Assembly: GCA_004556755.1 (NCBI GenBank)
Contig: SFFW01000007.1
Location: 10,665-74,664, forward strand
Direction: 5' to 3'
Source: Clostridiales bacterium
GTDB taxonomy: Bacteria > Bacillota > Clostridia > Oscillospirales > Oscillospiraceae
DNA length: 64,000 bases
Part shown: positions 45,940-54,343 of the stretch, one piece after another
How the letters are laid out: each line of letters starts with the position of its first letter
How positions within the stretch are numbered: position 1 is the first letter of the stretch
The notes under the pieces: model-generated
Seen by the model: the letters and a program-made list of their open reading frames with translations, nothing else
The model's database searches: none
What the model was told of the DNA's origin: nothing
Made by a program: the position numbers and the translations under genes

Positions 45940-46200
45940 TTAAAAAAGTCTGTCCTCTTCCGCACGGCGCAAAAGCGTCTGCGTCGACATCTGACTCAAA
46001 AATACCTTTACACCGCAGCCGTCCCTGCACACGACGAAGCTTTTCGGAATGTCCTCCGCTACGTTAATTACCCTGCCGGCACGCTCGGCGTCGGCAAGAA
46101 AGCTCCTCGTTATGCGGCTTTGACTGCTGTTATCAAGATCGAATACGCCCACTATGTCCGTCTCCGGCACGAGCGTTCCGCCGCCGAGATGCAGATACAT
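45940..46200 (-). CDS. remB: Extracellular matrix regulator RemB (DUF370)
   Basis: This 86-residue protein of the DUF370 family, known as YaaB/RemB in Bacillus and always coded between recF and gyrB, reads LHLGGGTLVPETDIVGVFDLDN at the start. RemA/RemB affect biofilm matrix and osmotic genes; RemA binds DNA as an oligomer. Here a C-terminal stretch SFVVCRDGCGVKVFLSQMSTQTLLRR is kept. The start overlaps the recF stop codon (TGATG). Confidence 0.88.
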   Translation of the reverse strand: MYLHLGGGTLVPETDIVGVFDLDNSSQSRITRSFLADAERAGRVINVAEDIPKSFVVCRDGCGVKVFLSQMSTQTLLRRAEEDRLF

Positions 46201-47300
46201 CAGTATATCCTGCCTTTCTCGACACGCAGCACCTTTGCCCCGGTGCGCTTCGATATGCCCTCGTCCTCGCAGCAGCTTATAAAGGTCTGTCCGCCTCCGA
46301 TGCGGTTTAAGACAAACTCCTGCCGCATGGGGTCAAGCTCGGACAAAACGTCGTCAAGCAGCAGCACGGGGTACTCACCCGTTTCGTCGAGGAATATCTC
46401 ACGCTCGGCAAGCTTTAGGGAAAGCGCCGCCGTTCTCGTCTGACCCTGACTTGCAAAGCTCCGTGCGTCCCTGCCGTTTATCGTGACGGCGATGTCGTCC
46501 TTGTGAGCGCCGCTTAGACACTGCTGGCTCTGAAGCTCCGCCTGCCGATGCTTTTCCTGATGGTCGCAGAGGTCGTAGTAAATCTCTCTGACGCTGCCGA
46601 GCGGGTCACGCACCGACGAGACCGTCCTGTACTCAAGACCGAGCTTCTCGTCCGCTGCGGAAAACTCGCCGTGTATGGGCGCCGCTTCCTCGGAGAGCCT
46701 TGCGACGAACGCAGCCCTGTACCGTATAAGCTGCGCCGAGAGCCTGCACATCCCGTCGGAAAATTCGTCGAGAGTGTCAAGCAGGGAGGGCTTTTCGTGC
46801 CAGTCCTTTAAAATGCGGGTCTTATTCTCGTAGAACTTATTGAACTGCGTCAGATACTCCGCATATCTCGGACGTATCTGACTTATCGCATTGTCCATCA
46901 GCCTTCGCCGAGCCGCTGCGCCGTCCTTTATAATATTGAGGTCGTCGGGGCAGAAAAGCACCGTTTTCAGTGTCTCGCTCAGCTCCGATGCCGTCTTTTT
47001 GACACCGTTTACGCTGATCTGCTTTCTGACGCCCTGCTTTATCACGATGCGCACGGTCTGCTCTCTGCCGCCGCTTTCTATATCCGCAAGTATCTCGCAA
47101 AAGTCGTTGCCGAAGCCTAACAGCTCACGGTCAAAGCGGGTGCGGAAGCTCCTCCCGCACGAGAGCAGGTACACCGCCTCAAGCAGATTCGTCTTACCCT
47201 GCGCATTGGCGCCGTATATGACGTTCGTCGCCGGAGAAAAGCTCACCGTCTCGAAGTCGTAATTGCGAAAGCCGTTTAGGGCTAACCTGTTTATCCTCAT
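46200..47300 (-). CDS. recF: DNA replication and repair protein RecF
   Basis: This 366-residue SMC-like ATPase helps load RecA at gaps. Walker A is GANAQGKTNLLEAVY (residues 32-46), the signature is near LSGAHKDDI, and Walker B is YPVLLLDDVLSELD near residues 315-328. FRNYDFETVSFSP is the typical N-terminus. Overlaps with rlbA (ATGA) and remB (TGATG) indicate a compact operon. Confidence 0.97.
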   Translation of the reverse strand: MRINRLALNGFRNYDFETVSFSPATNVIYGANAQGKTNLLEAVYLLSCGRSFRTRFDRELLGFGNDFCEILADIESGGREQTVRIVIKQGVRKQISVNGVKKTASELSETLKTVLFCPDDLNIIKDGAAARRRLMDNAISQIRPRYAEYLTQFNKFYENKTRILKDWHEKPSLLDTLDEFSDGMCRLSAQLIRYRAAFVARLSEEAAPIHGEFSAADEKLGLEYRTVSSVRDPLGSVREIYYDLCDHQEKHRQAELQSQQCLSGAHKDDIAVTINGRDARSFASQGQTRTAALSLKLAEREIFLDETGEYPVLLLDDVLSELDPMRQEFVLNRIGGGQTFISCCEDEGISKRTGAKVLRVEKGRIY

Positions 47301-47509
47301 GCCTTGACTATCTCAAGCTCGTTTCCGGCAAAGCTCACACGGTCGCCGGGGAAAATTTTCTTGCCCCTCTGAGTGCATACCTCGCCGTTAACGCTGACCA
47401 TGCCCTCGGCGATGCAATACTTTGCCTCGCCTCCGGTACCCGTGAGCGCCGCAAATTTAAGAAGTGAATCGAGCTTTATAAATTCGGTTGATATTTCTAT
47501 TTTTTCCAT
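47297..47509 (-). CDS. rlbA: S4-domain RNA-binding protein YaaA/RlbA
   Basis: This 70-residue protein consists of one S4 domain: FIKLDSLLKFAALTGTGGEAK, then GMVSVNGEVCTQRGKKIFPGD. The small gene between dnaN and recF is conserved in Firmicutes; it probably binds rRNA or tRNA. Its stop codon overlaps the recF start by ATGA. Confidence 0.9.
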   Translation of the reverse strand: MEKIEISTEFIKLDSLLKFAALTGTGGEAKYCIAEGMVSVNGEVCTQRGKKIFPGDRVSFAGNELEIVKA

Positions 47510-47521
47510 TTTATCGCCCTT

Positions 47522-48628
47522 TTAGGATTTAAGTCTGATCGGAAGTATCATATATTTAAAGCCGTCGCCGCCGTCTGCCGGGGTGATGACGCAGGGGGAG
47601 GAGCCGGTGTTTAAGCCAAGCATTATCTCGTCTGCGGGAGCGGCCTTTAATGCATCCATTATATATTTGTCGTTAAAGCCGATCTCGATGCCGTCGCCGT
47701 TGCCGGAGCTTATGCAAACGTCCTCCGCCTTGCCGATGGGCGTTACGCAGACGCAGTTTATGATGCCGTCGTCAAAGCTCATGCGGACGGGGTTCTTCGT
47801 CTTTTCGTCAACGATGAGCGACACACGGTCGACCGCACGCAGAAGCTCGCCCCGGTTTACGTTTATCTCGTACTTGAAGTTTTCGGGGACCGCCTTGCGG
47901 TAGTTGAGGAAGTCGCCCTCCAATCTGCGGGTTACGATGACGGTCTTTCCGACGGAGAATGAAACATGATTTCCGCCGACGGAGATGCGCACGTTCTCCT
48001 CGCCGTCGCTCGGACAAATGCGTTCAAGATCGCTCAGTGCAGCTCCCGGAACGATGAATTCGTCGGTACCCTCATCGCCCTCGATCTTCTCACGGCGAAG
48101 CGCAAGACGGTAGCCGTCAACGGAGACGAGCGTCAGAACGCCGTCCTCTATCTCAAACTTCGAGCCTGTGTAAACGGGACGGCTGTCGTTATCGGAAACA
48201 GCAAAAATGCTCTGATTTATCATGCTCTTTATGGTTTTCTGAGCGATCGTATAGGAGCGCAGCCCATCGACCGAAGGAAGCTCCGGATAGTCGTCGGGAT
48301 TCATGCCCATGAAGGAAAACTCGGTCTTTCCGCACTTTACGACGGTCATACCCTTTTCGTCGCTCTCGATGGAGACCATGCCGTCCGGCATACGCCTTAC
48401 CATCTCGCCGAAAAGCTTTGCCTCCAAAACGACGGAGCCGGGTTCTCTGACCTCTGCCTCGATGCTGCTGTAAATGCCCTTTTTGAGGTCATAGCCCGTG
48501 ACTCTCAGGTCGTTTCCCGCCTCAAGCAGGAGACCCTCAAGCGAGGGAATGGGACTTTTGCTCGCCGCAGCTCTCGATGCCACGGCTACGGCCGCCTGAA
48601 GAAAATGCTTTTCGCAGGTCAGTTTCAT
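47522..48628 (-). CDS. dnaN: DNA polymerase III subunit beta (sliding clamp)
   Basis: This 368-residue clamp encircles DNA and tethers polymerases. It starts MKLTCEKHFLQAAVAVASRA and ends KYMILPIRL, both typical. Three repeated domains are evident, with segments such as PSLEGLLLEAG and SRPVYTGSKFEI. ATG 48628 follows GGGAGG by 7 bases; the 57 codons upstream run through the origin and are not coding. It lies downstream of the origin region. Confidence 0.97.
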   Translation of the reverse strand: MKLTCEKHFLQAAVAVASRAAASKSPIPSLEGLLLEAGNDLRVTGYDLKKGIYSSIEAEVREPGSVVLEAKLFGEMVRRMPDGMVSIESDEKGMTVVKCGKTEFSFMGMNPDDYPELPSVDGLRSYTIAQKTIKSMINQSIFAVSDNDSRPVYTGSKFEIEDGVLTLVSVDGYRLALRREKIEGDEGTDEFIVPGAALSDLERICPSDGEENVRISVGGNHVSFSVGKTVIVTRRLEGDFLNYRKAVPENFKYEINVNRGELLRAVDRVSLIVDEKTKNPVRMSFDDGIINCVCVTPIGKAEDVCISSGNGDGIEIGFNDKYIMDALKAAPADEIMLGLNTGSSPCVITPADGGDGFKYMILPIRLKS

Positions 48629-48685
48629 TTTCGTTTCCTCCCGATATAAAAAACGTGTTCTTATAAATAATAAATAATAATATTT

Positions 48686-48706
48686 TAGTAGTGATAGTAG
48701 TAGTAC
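48686..48706 (+). other. DnaA-trio motif array
   Basis: The plus strand reads TAG TAG TGA TAG TAG TAG TAC, seven trinucleotides, and then after seven bases meets the DnaA box. DnaA filaments are known to bind such repeats on one strand to open the duplex. Confidence 0.75.
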
Positions 48707-48713
48707 GAAATAT

Positions 48714-48722
48714 TGTGGAAAA
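48714..48722 (-). promoter_or_regulatory. DnaA box next to the trio array
   Basis: The minus strand reads TTTTCCACA, one mismatch from the consensus TTATCCACA, oriented as in characterised origins. Confidence 0.75.
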
Positions 48723-48871
48723 GCCGCCGAAACGACTGGCAGCGCTGCATTTTCGGTGTTCAAAAAAATGTTGTTTATTTTCACGGTTTTCAACAGCAAA
48801 AATAAGCGCTGAAATTTTCAACAGCTTTGAACAGCAAATCAACAGTGTTTCGTAAACGAAATGTTTAAAAC

Positions 48872-50182
48872 TCAGTCGCTGTTTATGTTCGAAGTGATGT
48901 CTCTCACGGTGTCTGCGACCGCCTTGTCTGTGCGTATGAGATCCTCTATCTTCTTTATCGAGGAGAGCACCGTCGAGTGATTTCTTCCCTCGTACTCGCC
49001 GCCGATCTCCTTGAGCGGGAGATTGGTCAGCGTGCGGATAAGGTACATGGACACTTGACGGGCAAAGGCGGTGCTTTTGGACCTGTTCTGCCCCCTGATG
49101 TCCTGCTCACTGAGGGAGAAGAAGCGGGCCGTCTCGTGAATGATGCGCTGCGGCGAGGGGATGTAGCTGCCGTTTTTCGTAACGTCCGCTATGGCACGCT
49201 TGACGTCCGCCGTGTCGATCTTCTTTCCGAGTATCTCCTTATATGCGGTGAGGCGCTTTACGACGCCCTCTATCTGACGCACGTTGGAGCTTAAAGTCTC
49301 CGCTATGTAGTTTACCGCATCGTCCTCTATAATGAGTCCGAGCTGCGCCGCCTTGGCTCTCGTGATGACCATCCTCGTCTCAAGGTCGGGCGGCTGTATG
49401 TCCGCCATAAGACCGCCCTCAAAGCGGCTGCGGAGTCTGTCGTCAAGCACGCTCATGTCGATGGGCGGACGGTCGGAGGTGATGACTATCTGATGTCCCG
49501 CCTCGTAGATGTTGTTGAAGGTGTGGAAAAATTCCTCCTGCGTCGCCTGCTTGCCGGATATAAACTGAATATCGTCAACAAGGAACAGGTCCACGTTGCG
49601 GTATTTCATTCGGAATTCCTCATTCGTCTTGTCGCGCAGAGCCTTCATAAGCTGATTCGTGAACTCTTCGCCCTTGACGTATGCGATCTTCGTCGAGGGG
49701 TCACGCTCCCTTATCGCCTGTCCTATCGCAAGCAGAAGGTGTGTTTTGCCGAGACCGGAGTTGCCGTATATGAAAAGGGGGTTGTTGTAGGGTCCGCCCG
49801 GCTTTTCCGCCACAGCAACGGCTGCGTTGTGTGCAAAGCGGTTGGAGTTGCCGACGATGAAGCGGTCAAAGGTGTAGCCCGCCATTTCCGGCAGGGGGTC
49901 GTTATCCGGCTTTGCGGCGTTGTAGTCCTCGATCTCGTCGCCGACGAGCATCAGAACATTGAACTCGGTCGAAAAAATGTCGTACAGCGCATTCTTTATG
50001 AGATCGACGAAGCGCCCCATTATTATCTCACGGCGGAACTCTGTCGCCGTGTGCAGCACGAGGGTGCAGGAGTCTATCTCGACCGGCTCGCAGTCGGAAA
50101 ACCACGTTCTGATCGCAGTCGGCGTAAGATGCTGCGCCAGCTCCTCCAGCACGGCGGCCCATATATCTTGAACGGAATTCAT
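48872..50182 (-). CDS. dnaA: Chromosomal replication initiator protein DnaA
   Basis: This 436-residue initiator has an N-terminal protein-interaction domain, a AAA+ core with Walker A GNSGLGKTHLLLA and Walker B DLFLVDDIQFISGK, and a C-terminal DNA-binding domain with the signature YEGRNHSTVLSSIKKI. ATG 50182 was chosen because GAGGAG lies 8 bases upstream; the 20 codons before it lie in the promoter leader. The promoter is at 50214-50242. Confidence 0.97.
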   Translation of the reverse strand: MNSVQDIWAAVLEELAQHLTPTAIRTWFSDCEPVEIDSCTLVLHTATEFRREIIMGRFVDLIKNALYDIFSTEFNVLMLVGDEIEDYNAAKPDNDPLPEMAGYTFDRFIVGNSNRFAHNAAVAVAEKPGGPYNNPLFIYGNSGLGKTHLLLAIGQAIRERDPSTKIAYVKGEEFTNQLMKALRDKTNEEFRMKYRNVDLFLVDDIQFISGKQATQEEFFHTFNNIYEAGHQIVITSDRPPIDMSVLDDRLRSRFEGGLMADIQPPDLETRMVITRAKAAQLGLIIEDDAVNYIAETLSSNVRQIEGVVKRLTAYKEILGKKIDTADVKRAIADVTKNGSYIPSPQRIIHETARFFSLSEQDIRGQNRSKSTAFARQVSMYLIRTLTNLPLKEIGGEYEGRNHSTVLSSIKKIEDLIRTDKAVADTVRDITSNINSD

Positions 50183-50213
50183 AAGCTGATTCTCCTCATT
50201 ATTTATAAAAATC

Positions 50214-50242
50214 ATTATAGCAAATTTTTCGAGCTTATGCAA
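50214..50242 (-). promoter_or_regulatory. Sigma-A promoter of dnaA
   Basis: The minus strand has TTGCAT (50242-50237) and a perfect TATAAT (50219-50214) with a 17-base spacer, giving a leader of about 25 bases. No DnaA box is seen near it. Confidence 0.8.
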
Positions 50243-50302
50243 TAGATATATATATTATATATGTAAGAGTCAAAATATTTTTTGCTTCTGTTTAAGAGCA
50301 AT

Positions 50303-50326
50303 AATATTCAAAAATCAATGAATATT
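50303..50326. repeat. Inverted repeat upstream of sstT
   Basis: AATATTCA and TGAATATT are separated by 8 bases, about 30 bases before the sstT -35 element. It could be an operator, for example of an ArgR-like repressor, but nothing proves this. Confidence 0.45.
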
Positions 50327-50357
50327 CGCTATATTATGAATAAATGTGTAAATTCTC

Positions 50358-50386
50358 TTGACAAATGTTTTTAACGGTGGTAATGT
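50358..50386 (+). promoter_or_regulatory. Sigma-A promoter of sstT
   Basis: TTGACA (50358-50363) and TAATGT (50381-50386) are separated by 17 bases. Confidence 0.7.
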
Positions 50387-50430
50387 ACACGCTGCACGTA
50401 CAAAAGTGCGTGAGAGAGATATTTGAAAGG

Positions 50431-51672
50431 ATGTTCATTTTGAAAGCAATAGCAAAAGCATATAACGGCGTAAGCCTTATCCTGCGCATTGTGATCGGTC
50501 TTGCGATCGGCGTTGCGCTGGCTCTCCTCATTCCCGACGCAAAAAACAACGCCGAGTGGATCGGCATTTTCGGCGACTTATTCGTCGGCGCTCTGAAGGC
50601 GATAGCGCCCGTGCTGGTGTTCGTTCTGGTCGTGAGCGCACTCGCTCAGTCCAACGAAAAGCTCGGTAAGCAGTTCCGCTCCGTCGTCATACTCTACCTC
50701 ATTTCCACCTTTATGGCGGCTGTTATCGCAGTTACGGCAAGCTACATATTCCCCATCGGTCTGACTCTTACCGACGCAGTCGACAGCGCCGCTCCCGACA
50801 GCATCGGCAGTATCTTCAGAGGACTTCTCACAAACGTTGTGTTAAACCCCGTGCAGTCCATTGCAAGCGGCAACTACCTTGGCATCCTGTTCTGGGCGAT
50901 AATCCTCGGCGTTGCGCTTAAAAAGGCGAGCGCCGGTACCAAGCAGTTTCTTTCCGACTGCTCGGAAGCCGTCACCAAGGCGGTGCGCTGGGTAATCAAC
51001 TTTGCCCCCTTCGGTATCATGGGTCTCGTGTTCACCGCAGTTTCCACCAGCGGTCTCGACATCTTCACCGAGTACGGCAAGCTCCTGCTCATCCTCGTAG
51101 GCTGCATGCTCGTCTCCGCACTTGTCGTTAACCCCCTCATGGCGTTCATCGTCATGCACAAAAACCCCTATCCCCTCGTGTTCAAGTGCCTCAAGGAAAG
51201 CGGCGTGACCGCATTCTTCACCCGCTCCTCCGCTGCGAACATCCCCGTGAATATGTCCCTGTGCGAGAAGCTCGGTCTCAATAAGGAGCTGTACTCCGTC
51301 TCCATCCCCCTCGGTGCGACCATCAATATGGCGGGTGCGGCGGTCACCATCACGGTTATGACCATGGCTGCAGTTCACACCATGGGAATCCCCGTCGCCT
51401 TCCCCGTTGCCGTGCTTCTGAGCGTTATGGCGGCTCTCGGCGCCTGCGGTGCATCCGGCGTTGCCGGCGGCTCCCTGCTGCTCATCCCCATGGCGTGCGC
51501 ACTGTTCGGCATAAGCGACTCCGTTGCGATGCAGGTCGTCGGCGTCGGCTTTATCATCGGCGTCATCCAGGACTCCGTCGAGACTGCGGTCAACTCCTCC
51601 TCCGACGCACTCTTCACCGCCGTTGCCGAGTTCGGCCAGTGGCGCAAGGAAGGCAAGGAGATCAAGTTCTGA
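50431..51672 (+). CDS. sstT: Serine/threonine:sodium symporter SstT
   Basis: This 413-residue member of the dicarboxylate/amino acid:cation symporter family has the SstT-like pattern: RIVIGLAIGVALALLIPD, FVGALKAIAPVLVFVLVVSALAQ, the serine-rich loop FFTRSSAANIPVNM, and ATINMAGAAVTITVMTM with the sodium-site NMAGAA. It imports serine and threonine with sodium. The start is uncertain: ATG 50431 directly follows the GAAAGG motif, whereas TTG 50440 is 9 bases from it and may be the true start. It lies divergent from dnaA and ends in a strong terminator. Confidence 0.9.
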   Translation: MFILKAIAKAYNGVSLILRIVIGLAIGVALALLIPDAKNNAEWIGIFGDLFVGALKAIAPVLVFVLVVSALAQSNEKLGKQFRSVVILYLISTFMAAVIAVTASYIFPIGLTLTDAVDSAAPDSIGSIFRGLLTNVVLNPVQSIASGNYLGILFWAIILGVALKKASAGTKQFLSDCSEAVTKAVRWVINFAPFGIMGLVFTAVSTSGLDIFTEYGKLLLILVGCMLVSALVVNPLMAFIVMHKNPYPLVFKCLKESGVTAFFTRSSAANIPVNMSLCEKLGLNKELYSVSIPLGATINMAGAAVTITVMTMAAVHTMGIPVAFPVAVLLSVMAALGACGASGVAGGSLLLIPMACALFGISDSVAMQVVGVGFIIGVIQDSVETAVNSSSDALFTAVAEFGQWRKEGKEIKF

Positions 51673-51689
51673 TCCTTGGATAAAACAAC

Positions 51690-51727
51690 AAAAAATCTCG
51701 GAAACCGTTGAGTTTCCGAGATTTTTT
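51690..51727. terminator. Bidirectional terminator after sstT
   Basis: AAAAAATCTCGGAAAC and GTTTCCGAGATTTTTT pair across 6 bases between two convergent genes. Confidence 0.88.
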
Positions 51728-51735
51728 ATATCCTC

Positions 51736-54156
51736 TTACGCTGCGGCTTTGCGGCGCTTTACTCTGACGACGATTATCACCGTGCTGATAACGGCGCCGA
51801 GCAGCGATGCGCAGCAGACGCCGAATGCAATGTAGGTGAGCGTCCGGTCAAGCGGCTTGCCCTCACCGTTTTCGCTTGCCGTGTACACCTCGTCGTAGCT
51901 GCCGTCGCCGTCGGAGTCCACTGACAGCGTCGTGTCGCCCATGTTTCCGGCGACCGTGTCGATGACCGTGCGCCGTCCGACGTCGATGTCCTCAAAGCGC
52001 CTGAAGTCCGTGTACTCACCGTTTTCGTCCATGTAGCCGACGGTGTAGTCCATGCTGCCGGAGGCGTTGCCCTCGATCTTAATGTCGTACAGAGCGCCCT
52101 CTTTTAGCCTCAGCACCTTTGCGGTGTCGTCACCGTCCTCCGTATTCTCAAAGCTCAGCGAACCGAAGGAGGTGCGGGTGGAGAGACTGTCCTCCTCGGA
52201 GCAGAGCTTCTCGCCCTTGTACTTCACCGTGACGTCCACGGGGCAGGCGATCCTTATGTAAATGTAGCGCTGACCGTTGACCTGATCCGCAATGTCGCCG
52301 AAGAAGAATTGCAGGTCATCGGCATCCGCCACCTCGTAGTGGCATCCGTCGCTTGCGAGCGCCTCCATGAGCTGCTGCGCCTCGTACTTGTCGCTGGAAT
52401 AAAGGTCCTGGAAAAATCCGAGCGTGTATATGCTTATGCCCTCGTCCTTGAGCGACTGTGCATATTCAATGAGATCGTCGCCCGTAAGCCCCTCGTTCGG
52501 CATACCGTCCGACATGAGAACGATTATCTTCTCGTCGGAGTCCACGGTCGAGAGCAGGCTTGCCGCCGTTGCAAGACCGGCGTAGGTGTTGGTGCGACCG
52601 CCCGTGCGGATGCCGTCGATGGCGGAGCCGAGAACGCCCTCATCCGCCGAGAAGCCGAGCTGGAGCATGGCGTCGTAGTTGTAGCTCACGATGCCGACGG
52701 CGGCGTTCTGACCGAGTACGGAGCTTACGAAGCGGTGCGCTGCGTCCTTGGTCTCCTCAATGGGGGTGCCGCTCATGCTGTCGGAGCTGTCGAGCGTCAG
52801 AACAATCGACCTGTCGGACAGCATCATGCCCTTGTACCAGTCGAGCGAAAAATCGGGCTGCTCGGTAAACAGACGGACGGTTGCGTAGTAGCCGCCGTAG
52901 GGGTCCTCGTAGGCAACCTTTTCTTGTGCGTACTCCAAAGCGTCCGACACGCTTAAGTGCGAGCCGTCGGAGTTTTTCTCGCACAGACCCTCGCTCACGG
53001 CGTTTATCATCTCAAGATTGTACATGGTCGCAATGACGTCGTCGTTTGCGTAGACCGCCGCCGCACCCTTGGAAAGGAAGGCGTCAACAAGGCGCTCATC
53101 CCGTCCGCTTGAGCAGGCGCCGAGGTAGACTATGCTGTTGAAGAGACTGCCGTCCTCAAAATAGTTTTCGACAAAGCTTGCGGTGATGAGGAAGGTGTCC
53201 CCGCCCGAAATGAGGGAGCCGTTTTCGATCGCCTGTGCGTACTTCTGATAGTTCTCCTCGGTGCAGGGAACGCCCGTGACGAGCATGGAGCCGATGTCGT
53301 ATGAGTAGGCTCCGTGACCGTGCCAAAGAATGACGCTGTACTGACCCATGGCGGCGAGACTTTCGAGATCGACCGCCTCGGTGTCGTAGTTTGCGGAGCT
53401 TTCAAAGGAGTACACATCGTACTCGTAGTCGATGCTCTCCGCCGCATCGTCCACAAGGTGCATATAGCTCCAAATCTCACGCCCCTCATACGAGGGCAGG
53501 CAGGGCTGGTAGGTCGAGATGTAAAGCTCCGGTGCGTCGTCGCCGTTTGCGTCCACGTCCGCAAGCTCCGGCGCATAGAAGTACTGCGCCCCGCTGTCCA
53601 GCGTGACGAGTATTCCGGTATCGCATACGTCGTAGTCCTTGATCACGTCCTCGAAATACATATCGTATACGGTGTTTTCAACGTCGTCGAGGAAGTCGTC
53701 AAGGTTCTCCGAGGTGACCTCCGTGTACTCGCCCATGAGCGAGGCTTCGACGTCGTCCATGGCGGAGGAGAAGTCGCGTGCCTCGTTAGAGAGCTTCTGC
53801 GCCTGCTCCTTGGTGCCGGCAAGCTCACCGAGGGAGCTTATGTCCGGCGTTTTCTTTTCTATCGCCTCGGTGTTGTAGGAAAGAGCGCTCTCGCTTCCCC
53901 CGCCCTTTCCGTCTCTTGCCTTGTCCAAAACGGCGTTGCCTTTGACCGCCGGGACGATGATATACGCCGCCGATGAGAGCATAAGCAGCAGGCACAAAAC
54001 GAGCGCAAGCACCGCACCGCCGATCTTTGTGGAGCGGGGCTTTTTGGGCTTGGGTGCCTTGGGCGGCTTTGCGGGGGCGGAGTTTATCGTTTCGCCGCAG
54101 TAGGGGCAGAATTTTGAGCGCTTGGGGATCTCCCTTCCGCACTTTATACAGAACAT
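51736..54156 (-). CDS. Membrane protein with zinc ribbon, caspase/gingipain-like region and vWA domain
   Basis: This 806-residue protein has an unusual layout. Residues 1-22 form a zinc ribbon (C3, C6, C17, C20). A Lys/Pro stretch and a membrane segment (about 46-70) follow. Residues 185-430 resemble a clan CD (caspase/gingipain/CHAT) peptidase: a hydrophobic strand ends in WHGHG (H279, H281), and IVYLGACSSG (C348) follows at the expected distance. A vWA domain (about 449-625) has an intact MIDAS: D456, S458, S460 in DSSDSMSG, and D550 in LMSDG. The C-terminus has a beta region and a second membrane segment (773-797). DxDxNGxD-type loops near 200 and 747 may bind calcium. GGAGGAG precedes the ATG. 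It is monocistronic. Peptidase activity is inferred. Confidence 0.8.
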   Translation of the reverse strand: MFCIKCGREIPKRSKFCPYCGETINSAPAKPPKAPKPKKPRSTKIGGAVLALVLCLLLMLSSAAYIIVPAVKGNAVLDKARDGKGGGSESALSYNTEAIEKKTPDISSLGELAGTKEQAQKLSNEARDFSSAMDDVEASLMGEYTEVTSENLDDFLDDVENTVYDMYFEDVIKDYDVCDTGILVTLDSGAQYFYAPELADVDANGDDAPELYISTYQPCLPSYEGREIWSYMHLVDDAAESIDYEYDVYSFESSANYDTEAVDLESLAAMGQYSVILWHGHGAYSYDIGSMLVTGVPCTEENYQKYAQAIENGSLISGGDTFLITASFVENYFEDGSLFNSIVYLGACSSGRDERLVDAFLSKGAAAVYANDDVIATMYNLEMINAVSEGLCEKNSDGSHLSVSDALEYAQEKVAYEDPYGGYYATVRLFTEQPDFSLDWYKGMMLSDRSIVLTLDSSDSMSGTPIEETKDAAHRFVSSVLGQNAAVGIVSYNYDAMLQLGFSADEGVLGSAIDGIRTGGRTNTYAGLATAASLLSTVDSDEKIIVLMSDGMPNEGLTGDDLIEYAQSLKDEGISIYTLGFFQDLYSSDKYEAQQLMEALASDGCHYEVADADDLQFFFGDIADQVNGQRYIYIRIACPVDVTVKYKGEKLCSEEDSLSTRTSFGSLSFENTEDGDDTAKVLRLKEGALYDIKIEGNASGSMDYTVGYMDENGEYTDFRRFEDIDVGRRTVIDTVAGNMGDTTLSVDSDGDGSYDEVYTASENGEGKPLDRTLTYIAFGVCCASLLGAVISTVIIVVRVKRRKAAA

Positions 54157-54251
54157 GATCGGCTCCTCCTTGTCCGTGTGTGGTTATCTATAATCGGATT
54201 ATACAACGCCGCACGGCGCAAATTCAAGCGGGGAGGCTTTGTTTTTCAACA

Positions 54252-54272
54252 AAAAAATCGCAGGGATTTTGC
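54252..54272 (+). repeat. Direct repeat copy upstream of the lipoprotein gene
   Basis: This 21-base segment AAAAAATCGCAGGGATTTTG plus one base matches 54734-54754 with one mismatch; the second copy is the left arm of the downstream terminator. The pair brackets the lipoprotein gene. Confidence 0.7.
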
Positions 54273-54343
54273 TTTGCTATTGAATCAAAATATTAGCTTA
54301 TGCTATTATAAAAGCGGAAAGAATTTTGTTAAGGAGAAGTGCT

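Larger units (their letters stand above)
48650..48871. other. oriC: Predicted replication origin (oriC) between dnaA and dnaN
   Basis: Read in the direction of dnaA to dnaN (minus strand): several TTTTCAACA-like nonamers (on the plus strand at 48787-48795 and 48815-48823), a good DnaA box TTTTCCACA (48722-48714), a DnaA-trio array (TAG repeats at 48686-48706 on the plus strand), and an AT-only stretch (48661-48686) as the likely unwinding site. This order matches the B. subtilis origin unit, also located between dnaA and dnaN. Confidence 0.8.

Noticed and set aside
50183..50430. DnaA boxes upstream of dnaA
   Set aside because: No sequence within one mismatch of TTATCCACA was seen in this AT-rich gap; the origin motifs lie on the dnaN side.
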